Notes: a model not told the origin generated them from the letters alone. A stretch of DNA of 42,455 bases from Bacteroidales bacterium (GCA_017449065.1 JAFSKF010000035.1:1-42455); one strand, 5' to 3'; shown: positions 16,858 to 25,439, numbered from the stretch's first letter. Made by a program: numbers and translations.

Positions 16858-17637
16858 TTTTATGCTACTATTCCCAGATTTTGATAGAAATAGTTCAAAG
16901 AAATCAAGATTTCTCTCTTTTTTTACCATAAATCTGTGAATCATGTATAGTGTATCTGCTAATTGGATTGTTCTCTTGTCTGATAAATCGATGTCTATTT
17001 CTTGTATCTTTCGTATAAACTTATGGAAGAGTTGAGTACATTTTTCTGAAAATAATTCATCGATAATAATTGTTGTATTATATCCATTAATAAGATCCCT
17101 AATTTTATTTGCAGCAAACAATGTAATAATATAGTCTTCATTCCATTTTATAGGTTCCTCCTTATTGAATGAATCCTTGATATAGATTTCTTTATTATCT
17201 ATGAGATTAATAATCTCATCAACATAAGATATTGCAGCTGAAGAGTCAAACCTTTTTGATATAGAGATAATCTTATTAAATAATCTCTCCCAATCATAGG
17301 GGGGCACATCTATCGTCTTAACGCTACAATTATTAAGGATGTACATTTTGTTCTGGTCAAAGTCCAATAATCTTTGTCCGTTTCTCTCAACAATAGCTCG
17401 CATATACGTTCGAACTCCATAACCAAAATTTGTTTCAATTCTAATTGTCAGATTCTCTTTCGTTAATTGAACTTCTTTTTTCCAGAAGCCTTTATAACCA
17501 TGAGGAAGGAATAAGACATCTTCTTTGGGAGCAATAGAAATTTTGGTCACATACAATCCCATTGCTTCTGAATGGCATAAGCAAGTAGTATGTGAAAATT
17601 GGATTTCCTGCCATGCGCTTGTATTTGATCTATCCAT
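16849..17637 (-). CDS. Protein of unknown function at the end of the DprA-like/PRTase operon
   Basis: 262 residues from ATG 17637; a TTG at 17661, 5 bp after the DprA-like gene, would add eight residues. No known domain was recognised. The N-terminal half looks beta-rich (LYVTKISIAPKEDVLFLPHG, ENLTIRIETNFGYGVRTYMR) and the C-terminal half helical (KIISISKRFDSSAAISYVDE, DTLYMIHRFMVKKERNLDFF). No signal peptide or membrane helix. As the last gene of the HAD-PRTase-DprA-like operon it may be the sensor, effector or inhibitor of that system. It is strongly AT-rich, unlike the flanking fructan genes. Confidence 0.72.
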   Translation of the reverse strand: MDRSNTSAWQEIQFSHTTCLCHSEAMGLYVTKISIAPKEDVLFLPHGYKGFWKKEVQLTKENLTIRIETNFGYGVRTYMRAIVERNGQRLLDFDQNKMYILNNCSVKTIDVPPYDWERLFNKIISISKRFDSSAAISYVDEIINLIDNKEIYIKDSFNKEEPIKWNEDYIITLFAANKIRDLINGYNTTIIIDELFSEKCTQLFHKFIRKIQEIDIDLSDKRTIQLADTLYMIHRFMVKKERNLDFFELFLSKSGNSSIKRT

Positions 17638-17666
17638 AAAAACGCTAAATTCTATAGTCAAAGTTC

Positions 17667-18593
17667 TTAAAAAAATAATTGTTGATTAGTCTTAGCAACC
17701 AGTCGAAGAACGGCTTCAGACATATTGGATGAATCTATGCGAATAACGCTCCTATCTTCAGCAAGTATTTGTCTGTTTAAATCATACATTGCTAAATTGT
17801 AGTGTTTTCTTTCATTATAAATGACACCTCTTTTGATACCATAAACTTTTGCCTTGTCCATCGCATGTCTAGAACCACAATCATTCCCCAGGTTATTTGG
17901 TGCATAACTTGCAACAAGCAACACCGCATCAGAGAATAAAGCCTGGAGTCTATCTCTAATGACAAACCTACTAACCATATCGTTTCGATTTTTGGGAGAA
18001 TCGTAATATTCGCTAATAAGTAATCCTCCCTCTTCTACAATGCGTTCAGCCAATTTTGTATTCTCTTTTGGTAAGATGTTGTTAAGTGCACAAGGAAGAA
18101 TAGCTATTGTTTTTTCTCCATTTTCTATTGCTGTTTTATGAGCAATAGAATCACATCCTAAAGCAAGTCCACTTATAATAGTTGCATGATGTTCAAGAAT
18201 TTCAGCAGTTACCATCCTTTCGGTCAACTCGATTCTGTCATCTGGATTTAGCACCCCGATGACAGCAATATTGAGATTATCCCTATTAAGCAGAGTAATA
18301 TTCCCTTTGTAAAAGATAGCAAAAGGCTTGTCTGCCGGCTTTACATTCCCACGTAAGGTAGGAAAGCCCTCATCTCCAAGGGTGACAAGACCATCAATAC
18401 AACTTCCAAGGTGTTTGATAGTTGATTCTATTTTGTCTCTTTTTTTTAAAAAATCATATTCATTAGTTTCTAGAAGTTTGTAAAGATATGACAAATCCTC
18501 ATTACCTTGTATATTTTTATCTATCCAAGCTGGCCCTTTTTGAGGGAATGTGCGAGCAGTTAGGATGTTTAAAGCGTTTTCTGAATAATTCAT
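17667..18593 (-). CDS. DprA/Smf-like Rossmann-fold protein
   Basis: 308 residues. The Rossmann part (about 105-270) matches the DprA family: IISGLALGCDSIAHKTAI, EKTIAILPCALNNILPKEN, EEGGLLISEY and FVIRDRLQALFSDAVLLVAS. DprA proteins bind single-stranded DNA during natural transformation, but this copy belongs to an operon with a phosphoribosyltransferase and a HAD protein, a combination I recall as the DprA-PRTase (Rst_DprA-PPRT) anti-phage system. It is therefore probably not the housekeeping dprA. It precedes the unknown gene by 29 bp and follows the PRTase gene by 20 bp. Confidence 0.85.
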   Translation of the reverse strand: MNYSENALNILTARTFPQKGPAWIDKNIQGNEDLSYLYKLLETNEYDFLKKRDKIESTIKHLGSCIDGLVTLGDEGFPTLRGNVKPADKPFAIFYKGNITLLNRDNLNIAVIGVLNPDDRIELTERMVTAEILEHHATIISGLALGCDSIAHKTAIENGEKTIAILPCALNNILPKENTKLAERIVEEGGLLISEYYDSPKNRNDMVSRFVIRDRLQALFSDAVLLVASYAPNNLGNDCGSRHAMDKAKVYGIKRGVIYNERKHYNLAMYDLNRQILAEDRSVIRIDSSNMSEAVLRLVAKTNQQLFF

Positions 18594-18613
18594 ATCATTG
18601 ATTTTAGCTCAAA

Positions 18614-19279
18614 CTAATATTTTGAAACAGTCTTACCAATGGAATAGAAGATAACACTTCTCGCTCCTTTATCAAGTAATGCTTGAATGCAGTCTTCATC
18701 GATATTGACTGTTTTAGTATAAAGATCATCAATAAGCAAAATGTCTTTGCCAATGACATCGTTAGAAATGTTACAAGTATCTTTTGTTATACCGACATAC
18801 GGCAATTCTCCAGCACCTCCGTTACCATTGCGAGCCAAATGTGTTGTTGAGGTGTCAGTATGTCTAATTATATCATGACTTCCATCCTCAAATCCATTCA
18901 ATTGCTGTACAACATTTTGGATCGTTGCTCTTAAATATAGCTGGTTGGAACGATATGAATTTTCACTTTTCGACCTTGGGATGACACAAACTCGAAGATT
19001 TGCCCTTTCACTTATACAAAGGATCTCTGGCAAATCTGCTTTTAGTATCTGCGTGAGCATCTCTGCGGCATTATTGAGAGTTGTTTGAGGATATGGCGTA
19101 ATGTCATTCTTAAAGGTACATATAAGGTTCTCTAATGTACCTTGAACTCGATGTCTGCCTTCACCTCCTATATAGTTTTTATGATAAAATGCCGTAATGT
19201 CTTGTTGGAGCGCTTTTCCAAAACCGCCTTCTTTTTTACGACAAAGACTGTTTCTTGACAGAATTAAATATTGTTCCAT
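18614..19279 (-). CDS. Phosphoribosyltransferase-like protein
   Basis: 221 residues. The C-terminal part holds the type I PRTase PRPP-binding loop in KDILLIDDLYTKTVNIDED, followed by IQALLDKGARSVIFYSIGKT, as in ComF-like enzymes. The N-terminal half (CRKKEGGFGKALQQDITAFY) is not the usual ComF zinc ribbon and is unassigned. The family transfers or binds phosphoribosyl pyrophosphate; the actual substrate here is unknown. It begins 3 bp after the HAD gene and is the core partner of the DprA-like protein. Confidence 0.83.
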   Translation of the reverse strand: MEQYLILSRNSLCRKKEGGFGKALQQDITAFYHKNYIGGEGRHRVQGTLENLICTFKNDITPYPQTTLNNAAEMLTQILKADLPEILCISERANLRVCVIPRSKSENSYRSNQLYLRATIQNVVQQLNGFEDGSHDIIRHTDTSTTHLARNGNGGAGELPYVGITKDTCNISNDVIGKDILLIDDLYTKTVNIDEDCIQALLDKGARSVIFYSIGKTVSKY

Positions 19280-19282
19280 ACC

Positions 19283-19834
19283 TTAAAAATCTACTTTGAT
19301 GATATTTTCCATTTTAATACCACATTTAATAGCTTCCAATGAGCAAGATTCTTCGTTTTCAAATAACACGACTTTCTGCAAGTTGAAGCCCAGAGATTCA
19401 AGAAGAGAGTATTTGTTACCATGGCAATCTTCGCGGAAGAAGCGCAGAACAAAATACTTCGTCAAATTGTAATAGTTGCAAAGACTGATAGCTCTTCCAG
19501 AATGGCTATTTGTCAGGAGAATCGTTTGACATCTTTGATTACGTAGTTGCTTCAATAGCTCGAAAAGATTTAGGTTTAATTCGGTCTCAGTAAGAAAAGA
19601 TTCAAAGTAGAGTTCTTTTCGTGTGACTATTTCATCAATTTGAGTCTGTGGCAAATAGGGGAAAATATCCTTCAATTCCTTTCTCGTAAATCTCTTACAA
19701 TTATCAAGAGTATAGTTGATTCCCAGCACAGAGCTTAACGCCTTGGTATAGGCGAGGTTGTTTGCTTTATCCGTTTTAATTAGTGTATTATCCATGTCAA
19801 AAACAAAAAAGTTGTTGGGATTCGGGGTATGCAT
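19283..19834 (-). CDS. HAD-superfamily hydrolase
   Basis: 183 residues from ATG 19834; a TTG at 19849 is the alternative. HAD motif I is FVFDMDNTLIKTD, motif II ILLTNS, and an acidic motif IV-like stretch is VVLFENEESCSLEAIKCG. The small helical cap makes it resemble phosphoglycolate-phosphatase or beta-phosphoglucomutase types. It is the first gene of the P3-driven operon HAD-PRTase-DprA-like-unknown. It may dephosphorylate a nucleotide or sugar-phosphate made by its partners (inference). Confidence 0.85.
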   Translation of the reverse strand: MHTPNPNNFFVFDMDNTLIKTDKANNLAYTKALSSVLGINYTLDNCKRFTRKELKDIFPYLPQTQIDEIVTRKELYFESFLTETELNLNLFELLKQLRNQRCQTILLTNSHSGRAISLCNYYNLTKYFVLRFFREDCHGNKYSLLESLGFNLQKVVLFENEESCSLEAIKCGIKMENIIKVDF

Positions 19835-19859
19835 AATGCTTGATTTCAAATTTCTGATG

Positions 19860-19893
19860 CAAAGGTAGATGCATACTGCGAACCCTATGTTCG
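19860..19893 (-). promoter_or_regulatory. WYL-regulon promoter P3 (HAD-PRTase-DprA-like operon)
   Basis: Minus-strand -7 box TACCTTTG at 19867-19860, then palindrome CGAAC-CCTAT-GTTCG at 19879-19893, 19 bp apart start to start. The palindrome lies over the last codons and stop of the WYL gene, so the operator is kept within coding sequence. Confidence 0.75.
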
Positions 19894-20919
19894 CACTACA
19901 GAATAACTATCAAGCATGGAGTTAATTCGATTATAAATATTGTCTTGGATGGAAGAAGGCAACAACACTACGAGTTCTTTTCCAAAGGAGCACAACTCTC
20001 GGATAAGTTCATAATTCTTGATGCAATCGAGGGTAAAAAACATTCCGCCTTGCAGTTGAGGGTATTCTGTTCGCAACTTCAACTCTTTATCTCCTTTTAT
20101 AGGAGTATAGCTTCCATGAATGGGCTTAGTATCAACATATCCTTTCGAGGTATCACTCACCCAACATAGGATATGCTCGACGGGCCTGTCTTTGTAAAGA
20201 GTTACTCCAACGATATCTTCAAAACGCTCTGTGAGATCATCCTCACAATCGACATACTTCTTCTCAGGCAAAGGTTCTACCTGATCTATTCTGTCGAGAG
20301 CGAAGTGCAGAACCTTCATGTCTTTATCTGCAGCTCCAATAAGGTACCATCTGTCATTATATTGTTTCAGCAGATAAGGATGGTATTCTATACCTCGTAC
20401 GGTTTCTTCTGAAAAAGTATAGTATGAAAGTCGGATGACCACCTTATTAGATATATAGTCGAAGAGTGTGCCCAAAAGATTGGTGTTTTTCAGGTAAGGA
20501 TTATTGCTAAAACTGATAATTTGTCTCTGTTTGCAATGTCCAAGCCCTGCCTTGAACTTTTCGAGCCATTCGAAGTTGTCAAGACCCTCAAACCGACCGA
20601 TTGTGTTCAACACCTCTCGCAATAAAGTCCGTTCTTCACGGCTCATTTCTTGTTTGAAAATTGAGAACGACGCTTTTTCGTATGCAATGCAATTCTTGCC
20701 ACTCTTTTTGAAATGACCAATGGGAGCACGAAAGGGTGCTTCCGTTAGACATACAAGATCTTTTTCGATGCAACGTCGGGTGACGGTCTTGAAACCATCA
20801 TCATACAGCATATCGTTTACTTTTTTTGTCAGGTCGTTAATATCATAATAGTGATGACGATCCGAGAGAAGCAAATCCAGATACTTGTATCGTATGAGTG
20901 CATTCTTGGTTGTTGCCAT
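19885..20919 (-). CDS. WYL-domain transcriptional regulator
   Basis: 344 residues from ATG 20919, about 13 nt after the predicted transcription start of P4. The N-terminal winged helix-turn-helix (YKYLDLLLSDRHHYYDINDL ... TRRCIEKDLVCLTE) is followed by a WYL domain with EYHPYLLKQYNDRWYLIGA and LHFALDRIDQVEPLPE, and a WCX-like C-terminal extension. WYL regulators bind a nucleotide or nucleic-acid ligand and many repress phage-defence loci (BrxR/CapW type). The same palindrome lies at its own promoter and at three island promoters, making it the likely master regulator of the island. Confidence 0.92.
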   Translation of the reverse strand: MATTKNALIRYKYLDLLLSDRHHYYDINDLTKKVNDMLYDDGFKTVTRRCIEKDLVCLTEAPFRAPIGHFKKSGKNCIAYEKASFSIFKQEMSREERTLLREVLNTIGRFEGLDNFEWLEKFKAGLGHCKQRQIISFSNNPYLKNTNLLGTLFDYISNKVVIRLSYYTFSEETVRGIEYHPYLLKQYNDRWYLIGAADKDMKVLHFALDRIDQVEPLPEKKYVDCEDDLTERFEDIVGVTLYKDRPVEHILCWVSDTSKGYVDTKPIHGSYTPIKGDKELKLRTEYPQLQGGMFFTLDCIKNYELIRELCSFGKELVVLLPSSIQDNIYNRINSMLDSYSVVRT

Positions 20920-20938
20920 ATTTTGCAGTTTTTTGGTG

Positions 20939-20972
20939 CAAAAGTATTTCATGGATGCGAACACGATGTTCG
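20939..20972 (-). promoter_or_regulatory. WYL-regulon promoter P4 (autoregulation)
   Basis: Minus-strand -7 box TACTTTTG at 20946-20939 and palindrome CGAAC-ACGAT-GTTCG at 20958-20972, same spacing as P1 to P3. It suggests that the WYL protein controls its own gene. A further TATCTTTG box (20998-20991) lies upstream. Confidence 0.72.
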
Positions 20973-21133
20973 TTACCGTTTTTACGGCACAAAGATAATG
21001 AAAAGAATCGGTTTCTTGTTAACTGATTGCTGAAAAAAGAAAAAAACTTATCTTTTTTAGTGCTAATTGCACAATTTCAATAGGTTTAATGACAACGAAA
21101 GAAAAATCTTTGAACTTGAGGTCAGTTTTTTCA

Positions 21134-21460
21134 TTACACTACACTTTCTGCCCAGAGTCTAGGATTTTTCTGAGCAACCACTCTGTTCCAAAGATGTGTG
21201 TATTCGAGAATAGGAAGTTCAGGAGAAATGATTGTATCATCAAGAAACTTTACTTTTTCCTATAGGTTCTGTTTTTGTTGCCACCGATAGCTTCAAGATA
21301 GCCGAACTCCGTAAGCTGACGGAGGTAACGCTTGGCTGTGGTGGAATTGAGGCCAGTGTGACTGACGATGGCTTCTGTCGTGAATGGGTCTTTGTCGGTT
21401 ACAAACGCCAAAATATCGACCAGTTTCTCTACCAAAGAGGGTTTTATCGACCATTTCTTG
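21134..21460 (-). pseudogene. Decayed winged-helix gene remnant
   Basis: A frame without ATG (TTG at 21435) encodes a winged helix (EKLVDILAFVTDKDPFTTEA ... TAKRYLRQLTEFGYLEAIGG), like the C-terminus of Fic or AlbA_2 proteins, and stops at 21250. A coding-like tail continues in another frame (KFLDDTIISPELPILEYTHL ... RLWAESVV) to TAA at 21136-21134. This looks like a frameshifted, truncated gene end. The rest of 20973-21747 holds no intact gene, only a terminator. Confidence 0.45.
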
Positions 21461-21619
21461 CTTCATCTGCTGTTTATCGACCAATTTCTCTGTTGTCGAT
21501 GCAATAAAATGGTCGATATTTCACGCCGCAAAGATAATGTGTTTTTCGGTATTTTCCAAATTTCGGACAAGAAATAGCAGAAATGTTGGTGTTCAGAAAA
21601 TGACAAACCGTTGTAAAAT

Positions 21620-21665
21620 CTGGAAAAAAGGGGAGCAAAGTCGGTTGTGATGACTCTGCTCCCCT
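21620..21665 (-). terminator. Rho-independent terminator of the susCD/glycan-binding operon
   Basis: AGGGGAGCAAAGTC (21629-21642) pairs with GACTCTGCTCCCCT (21652-21665) with one mismatch; on the minus strand it is followed by a run of six T. It ends the operon 28544-21748. Confidence 0.88.
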
Positions 21666-21747
21666 AAAACACTACCTTACTAAAACTAATTAAGCCAATA
21701 CCTCAAATAAAAACATTAGAAAGAACCTCTTACTTATCAAACTACCG

Positions 21748-23730
21748 TTATTTCAAATATACAATACAGTTGGCGGTGAAACGTTCCAACTCGGATTGCT
21801 TCTCATTCTCTCCGCCGACGTTCCACTCGTAGGCAGCCAGGCCGACAGCCAGGATGCGACCCGAGAAGGTGGTGGTAGGAGCGAAATCAACGATGCCGGC
21901 GCAGCAGTAATCGATCACATGGTTCCAGGTGCCGAGAACGGTAGAGTTGGTGGTTTCCTCCCAAGTCTTCACCACGTTAGGATTCGGAACAAGACCGTAG
22001 GCGTTGAGGTCCCACATACAGTTGTGGTCGCCCTTCACGCCGGGACCCTCGAAGCAATAGATGCCTGCAAAGAGCGTAGGCTCGTAGGTCATACCCCAAT
22101 AGATGCTGTGTGAGGTATGGTCGTAGATCTGTCCCTCCACGTTACCGATTATCGGATGAACACCCCAGATGTCGTTGTTCTGTCCGCCATCGCCGTTACC
22201 ATAGATACCGGGAGCGTAAGCTTCGGCAATACGTCCGACTCCCACGGTGAGCTGTGTAGCGTGATTGGTGAGCAGCAGGTTACCGCCATCGGCAGCAAAG
22301 GCCTTCAAGGCAGTAATCACCTCATTCGAAGCCAGGTTGCCCGGCAGGTTCTGCCAACCTTTCTCGATACCGATACGGTCGCACATTACCCAGCACATCG
22401 GATTCTGCTCAATGTCGAGTTCGTCGATAGTGGCAGGCGTGAGGATTACGCCCTTACCGGCATCCACATAGTTCTTCTGGAACCAGGCTGCTGCATCTTT
22501 CTCATCATCGCTGGCGGTATAGTCGTCAGGTACCAGCATAGCCACTTTCTGTTCTGCAGGAGCACTCACATACTTGAGGCAGTTGGCGGTGAAACGTTCC
22601 AACTCGGATTGCTTCTCATTCTCTCCGCCGATGTTCCACTCGTAGGCAGCCAGGCCGACAGCCAGGATGCGACCCGAGAAGGTGGTGGTAGGAGCAAAAT
22701 CGACGATGCCGGCGCAGCAGTAATCGATCACATGGTTCCAGGTGCCGAGAACGGTCGAGTTGGTGGTTTCCTCCCAGGTCTTCACCACGTTAGGATTCGG
22801 AACAAGACCGTAGGCGTTGAGATCCCACATACAGTTGTGGTCGCCCTTTACACCGGGACCCTCAAAGCAATAGATGCCTGCAAAGAGCGTAGGCTCGTAG
22901 GTCATGCCCTGATAGATTTCGTGACCCGAATGGTCGTAGATCTGACCCTCCACGTTACCGATTACCGGATGAACGCCCCAGATGTCGTTGTTCTGTCCGC
23001 CATCGCCGTTACCATAGATACCGGGAGCGTAAGCTTCAGCAATACGTCCGACACCCACGGTGAGCTGTGTAGCGTGGTTGGTGAGCAGCAGGTTGCCGCC
23101 ATCGGCAGCAAAAGCCTTCAGCGCTTCGATAGTAGCATTCGAAGCCAGATTGCCCGGCAGGTTCTGCCAACCTTTCTCGATGCCGATACGGTCGCACATT
23201 ACCCAGCAAGCCGACTGTTTCTCGATGTCGAGTTCGTCGATGGTGGCAGGCGTGAGGATCACGCCCTTGCCGGCATCCACATAGTTCTTCTGGAACCAGG
23301 CAGCCGCATCCTTCTCGTCATCGCTGGCGCTATAGTTGTCGGGCAGCAGCATCGCAATCTTCGAAGCACCCTTCTGCACCTCGTAAGAGATATTGAAGCG
23401 GACGGTCTGACCCTCGCTGACGCGTCCGTCAGCATAGCGGGCCTTCACGGTATAGGCCACATCGACATTCGTTGGGGCCTTCTTGATGAAATAGCTGCTG
23501 ACCACTTCGTCGATGTTGATGATATCGACATCGTCTTTGATAATCTGCACACCCGTCTGTCCTTGCATAGACGGATTGTTCCAGCGGAGAGTCACTTGAC
23601 GGCTGCCTTGCTGATAGTCGGCCACCAGATTGGTGATGCCTTCGCTATAGGCCGTTTCTTCGAGATCTACGTCCGAGCAGGCAGCAAAGATGCCCAGCGC
23701 AGCTATGATGGCAAAATATAATTTTTTCAT
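21748..23730 (-). CDS. Surface glycan-binding lipoprotein with two DUF4960-like domains
   Basis: 660 residues with a lipoprotein signal (lipobox FAAC), an Ig/fibronectin-like domain at about 25-110 (GSRQVTLRWNNPSMQG), then two nearly identical domains at about 112-380 and 385-660, each with DEKDAAAWFQKNYVDAGKG, GGNLLLTNHATQLTVGVGR and CAGIVDFAPTTTFSGR. I count about 21 differences in some 265 residues between the copies. The domain corresponds to DUF4960, found in the surface levan-binding protein after SusD in Bacteroides fructan loci. It lies 20 bp after susD in the same operon. Likely role: holding fructan at the cell surface. Confidence 0.87.
   Translation of the reverse strand: MKKLYFAIIAALGIFAACSDVDLEETAYSEGITNLVADYQQGSRQVTLRWNNPSMQGQTGVQIIKDDVDIINIDEVVSSYFIKKAPTNVDVAYTVKARYADGRVSEGQTVRFNISYEVQKGASKIAMLLPDNYSASDDEKDAAAWFQKNYVDAGKGVILTPATIDELDIEKQSACWVMCDRIGIEKGWQNLPGNLASNATIEALKAFAADGGNLLLTNHATQLTVGVGRIAEAYAPGIYGNGDGGQNNDIWGVHPVIGNVEGQIYDHSGHEIYQGMTYEPTLFAGIYCFEGPGVKGDHNCMWDLNAYGLVPNPNVVKTWEETTNSTVLGTWNHVIDYCCAGIVDFAPTTTFSGRILAVGLAAYEWNIGGENEKQSELERFTANCLKYVSAPAEQKVAMLVPDDYTASDDEKDAAAWFQKNYVDAGKGVILTPATIDELDIEQNPMCWVMCDRIGIEKGWQNLPGNLASNEVITALKAFAADGGNLLLTNHATQLTVGVGRIAEAYAPGIYGNGDGGQNNDIWGVHPIIGNVEGQIYDHTSHSIYWGMTYEPTLFAGIYCFEGPGVKGDHNCMWDLNAYGLVPNPNVVKTWEETTNSTVLGTWNHVIDYCCAGIVDFAPTTTFSGRILAVGLAAYEWNVGGENEKQSELERFTANCIVYLK
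21767..23358. repeat. Tandem in-frame DNA duplication inside the glycan-binding gene
   Basis: Segments about 21767-22545 and 22580-23358 are near-identical with an offset of 813 bp (271 codons). Long exact stretches remain at DNA level, so the duplication is recent or kept homogeneous by gene conversion. Differences cluster in a few surface-type segments, for example SGHEIYQ versus TSHSIYW. Confidence 0.9.
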
Positions 23731-23750
23731 GATGGTTCGTTTTAACTTGA

Positions 23751-25439
23751 TTAGTACTGCTTGTAAAGACCGTTAGAGTTGTCGATTTCAGCCAGAGGAA
23801 CAGGCAGGAAGATCTCCTTTTCGGTGACCGAGCGACCCTGATAGTAGGTACGCAGGTTGCTTTCCTCGGTCATGTATTTATTCATCGTCGAGAGGAGATA
23901 GTCGTTGCCCCAGCGCACGAGGTCGAACCAGCGGTTGCCTTCGAGAGCAAGTTCCAGACGGCGTTCGAAGCGTAATGCCATACGGGCACGCTCTTTGGTC
24001 CAATAGAGATTGCCGTCGCCAGTGGTGGGATAAAGACCTACGTAATAATCAGCCTTCGAAGGATCGGGATCCAAAGGCAGGTAGCTGCCATCGACGCTGT
24101 TGGAAGCACGCTGACGCACTTGGTTCACAAGGGTACGGGCCTCAACAAGACCTTCGTCCTCGGCAGCGTTGTTGCCGGTTGCGGTCTCAATCAGCGCCTC
24201 AGCCTTCAGCAGCAGGATGTCTGCATAGCGTACAAACATGAAGTTGAGCGAGTTGCAACCCCAAGGCCATGAAGCAAGTGCCTCTTCCGGAGCCGGCCAG
24301 GCTTTCTTGTTCGAATATTCGCCGTAGGTATCGTAAGCACGGCACCAGCCCATAGTGTAGGTATAACCGCGCCAAGGCATTCCGATGCGGCCGACTGTGA
24401 AGTCGAGACGGGGATCGAGTGTGCCGGCATAGTCGGCGGTAACGTTCACCTGATTGAAGGTGCCGTCAAGGTAAGGCAGACCGTTAGCGGGGTCGGTGCG
24501 GAAAGCATTCACCAGATTCTGCGAGCCGTAGAAGAAATCATCGCCCGTACCATAGAGGTTACCGTCGCTGTAAGTGCAGTTCAGCAGGTTGCTCCAGTTG
24601 ATGTGAGCATTGTCGTTGGCCGTCGAAACCTGCAAGGCGAAAATACTCTCGTCGCCGTTGTTCTTCGCAATCTTCGAAATATCTCCGAAGTTGGTGTAAA
24701 GGCTGTACTGTCCGCTGCTGATAACGGCATCGGCATAGGTCTTGACCTCTGCCCAGTCGCTGGTGAAAGCGCAGACTTTAGCCATGATAGCCTGAGCGGT
24801 TGTTCGGGTGATGCGTCCGGCGCTGCTCTTGGCTGCCGGCAGAACCTCGATTGCCTCGGTGAGGTCGCGCTTAATGAACGAGAAGATCTGATCGCGGCTG
24901 TACTCGTCGTTAGGCTTGGTGTTCACATCTTCGCCTTCGGTGAAATAAGGGATGCGGTTGAAGATGCGGATCAGGTCGAAGTAATACCAGGCACGGAGGG
25001 TTTTCAGTTCTCCCATGATGGCTTCGGCATTGCTGACGCTGCTGGCGGCCTTGAGGGCCAGCATAGCATTGTGAACACGCGAGATGGCATAGAAATTGTT
25101 CTGCCACTTATTCAGACAGCTGACATTGTCGCTATTGATCTCGCTAACTTCGAGCAAGTGGATGTTTTCTTCCATACCGGTACCGCCACCGCCTTTATAG
25201 GCATCGTCGGAACGGACATCGAAAATCCAGTTGGTTGATGGACCGGCAAAGGCCTCGTTGTTGCCGAAGAAGTGAGCTTCCAGACCTGCATAGGCCGATG
25301 CTACCAGACCTTCCACGCTGCTGTCGTCGAGCTGTTCGGCTGTGAACTGTCCCTGAGGAACGGTGTCGAGCATATCGTCGCATGATGCGAAACCGCCGAC
25401 AATCAGACTTGCACAAATGAACTTATATATCGTCTTCAT
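23751..25439 (-). CDS. SusD-like outer-membrane lipoprotein
   Basis: 562 residues from ATG 25439, with a lipoprotein signal ending in FASC and DDMLDTVPQGQF. Full-length SusD with the N-terminal TPR-like repeats (LVASAYAGLEAHFFGNNEAF, LKTLRAWYYFDLIRIFNRIP) and the C-terminal SusD domain (RMALRFERRLELALEGNRWF, DLVRWGNDYL, FLPVPLAEIDNSNGL). It contains IFDVRSDDAYKGGGGTG, close to the partial SusD at 1-609. It pairs with the SusC encoded 57 bp upstream. Probable fructan binding, inferred from neighbours. Confidence 0.95.
   Translation of the reverse strand: MKTIYKFICASLIVGGFASCDDMLDTVPQGQFTAEQLDDSSVEGLVASAYAGLEAHFFGNNEAFAGPSTNWIFDVRSDDAYKGGGGTGMEENIHLLEVSEINSDNVSCLNKWQNNFYAISRVHNAMLALKAASSVSNAEAIMGELKTLRAWYYFDLIRIFNRIPYFTEGEDVNTKPNDEYSRDQIFSFIKRDLTEAIEVLPAAKSSAGRITRTTAQAIMAKVCAFTSDWAEVKTYADAVISSGQYSLYTNFGDISKIAKNNGDESIFALQVSTANDNAHINWSNLLNCTYSDGNLYGTGDDFFYGSQNLVNAFRTDPANGLPYLDGTFNQVNVTADYAGTLDPRLDFTVGRIGMPWRGYTYTMGWCRAYDTYGEYSNKKAWPAPEEALASWPWGCNSLNFMFVRYADILLLKAEALIETATGNNAAEDEGLVEARTLVNQVRQRASNSVDGSYLPLDPDPSKADYYVGLYPTTGDGNLYWTKERARMALRFERRLELALEGNRWFDLVRWGNDYLLSTMNKYMTEESNLRTYYQGRSVTEKEIFLPVPLAEIDNSNGLYKQY

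Noticed and set aside
17667..18593. Housekeeping dprA for natural transformation
   Set aside because: Operon partners (HAD, PRTase, unknown protein) and WYL-type promoter point to a defence-type paralogue.
22117..23721. 534-codon plus-strand frame opposite the glycan-binding gene
   Set aside because: It only mirrors the duplicated DUF4960-like gene; its internal repeats follow from the DNA duplication.
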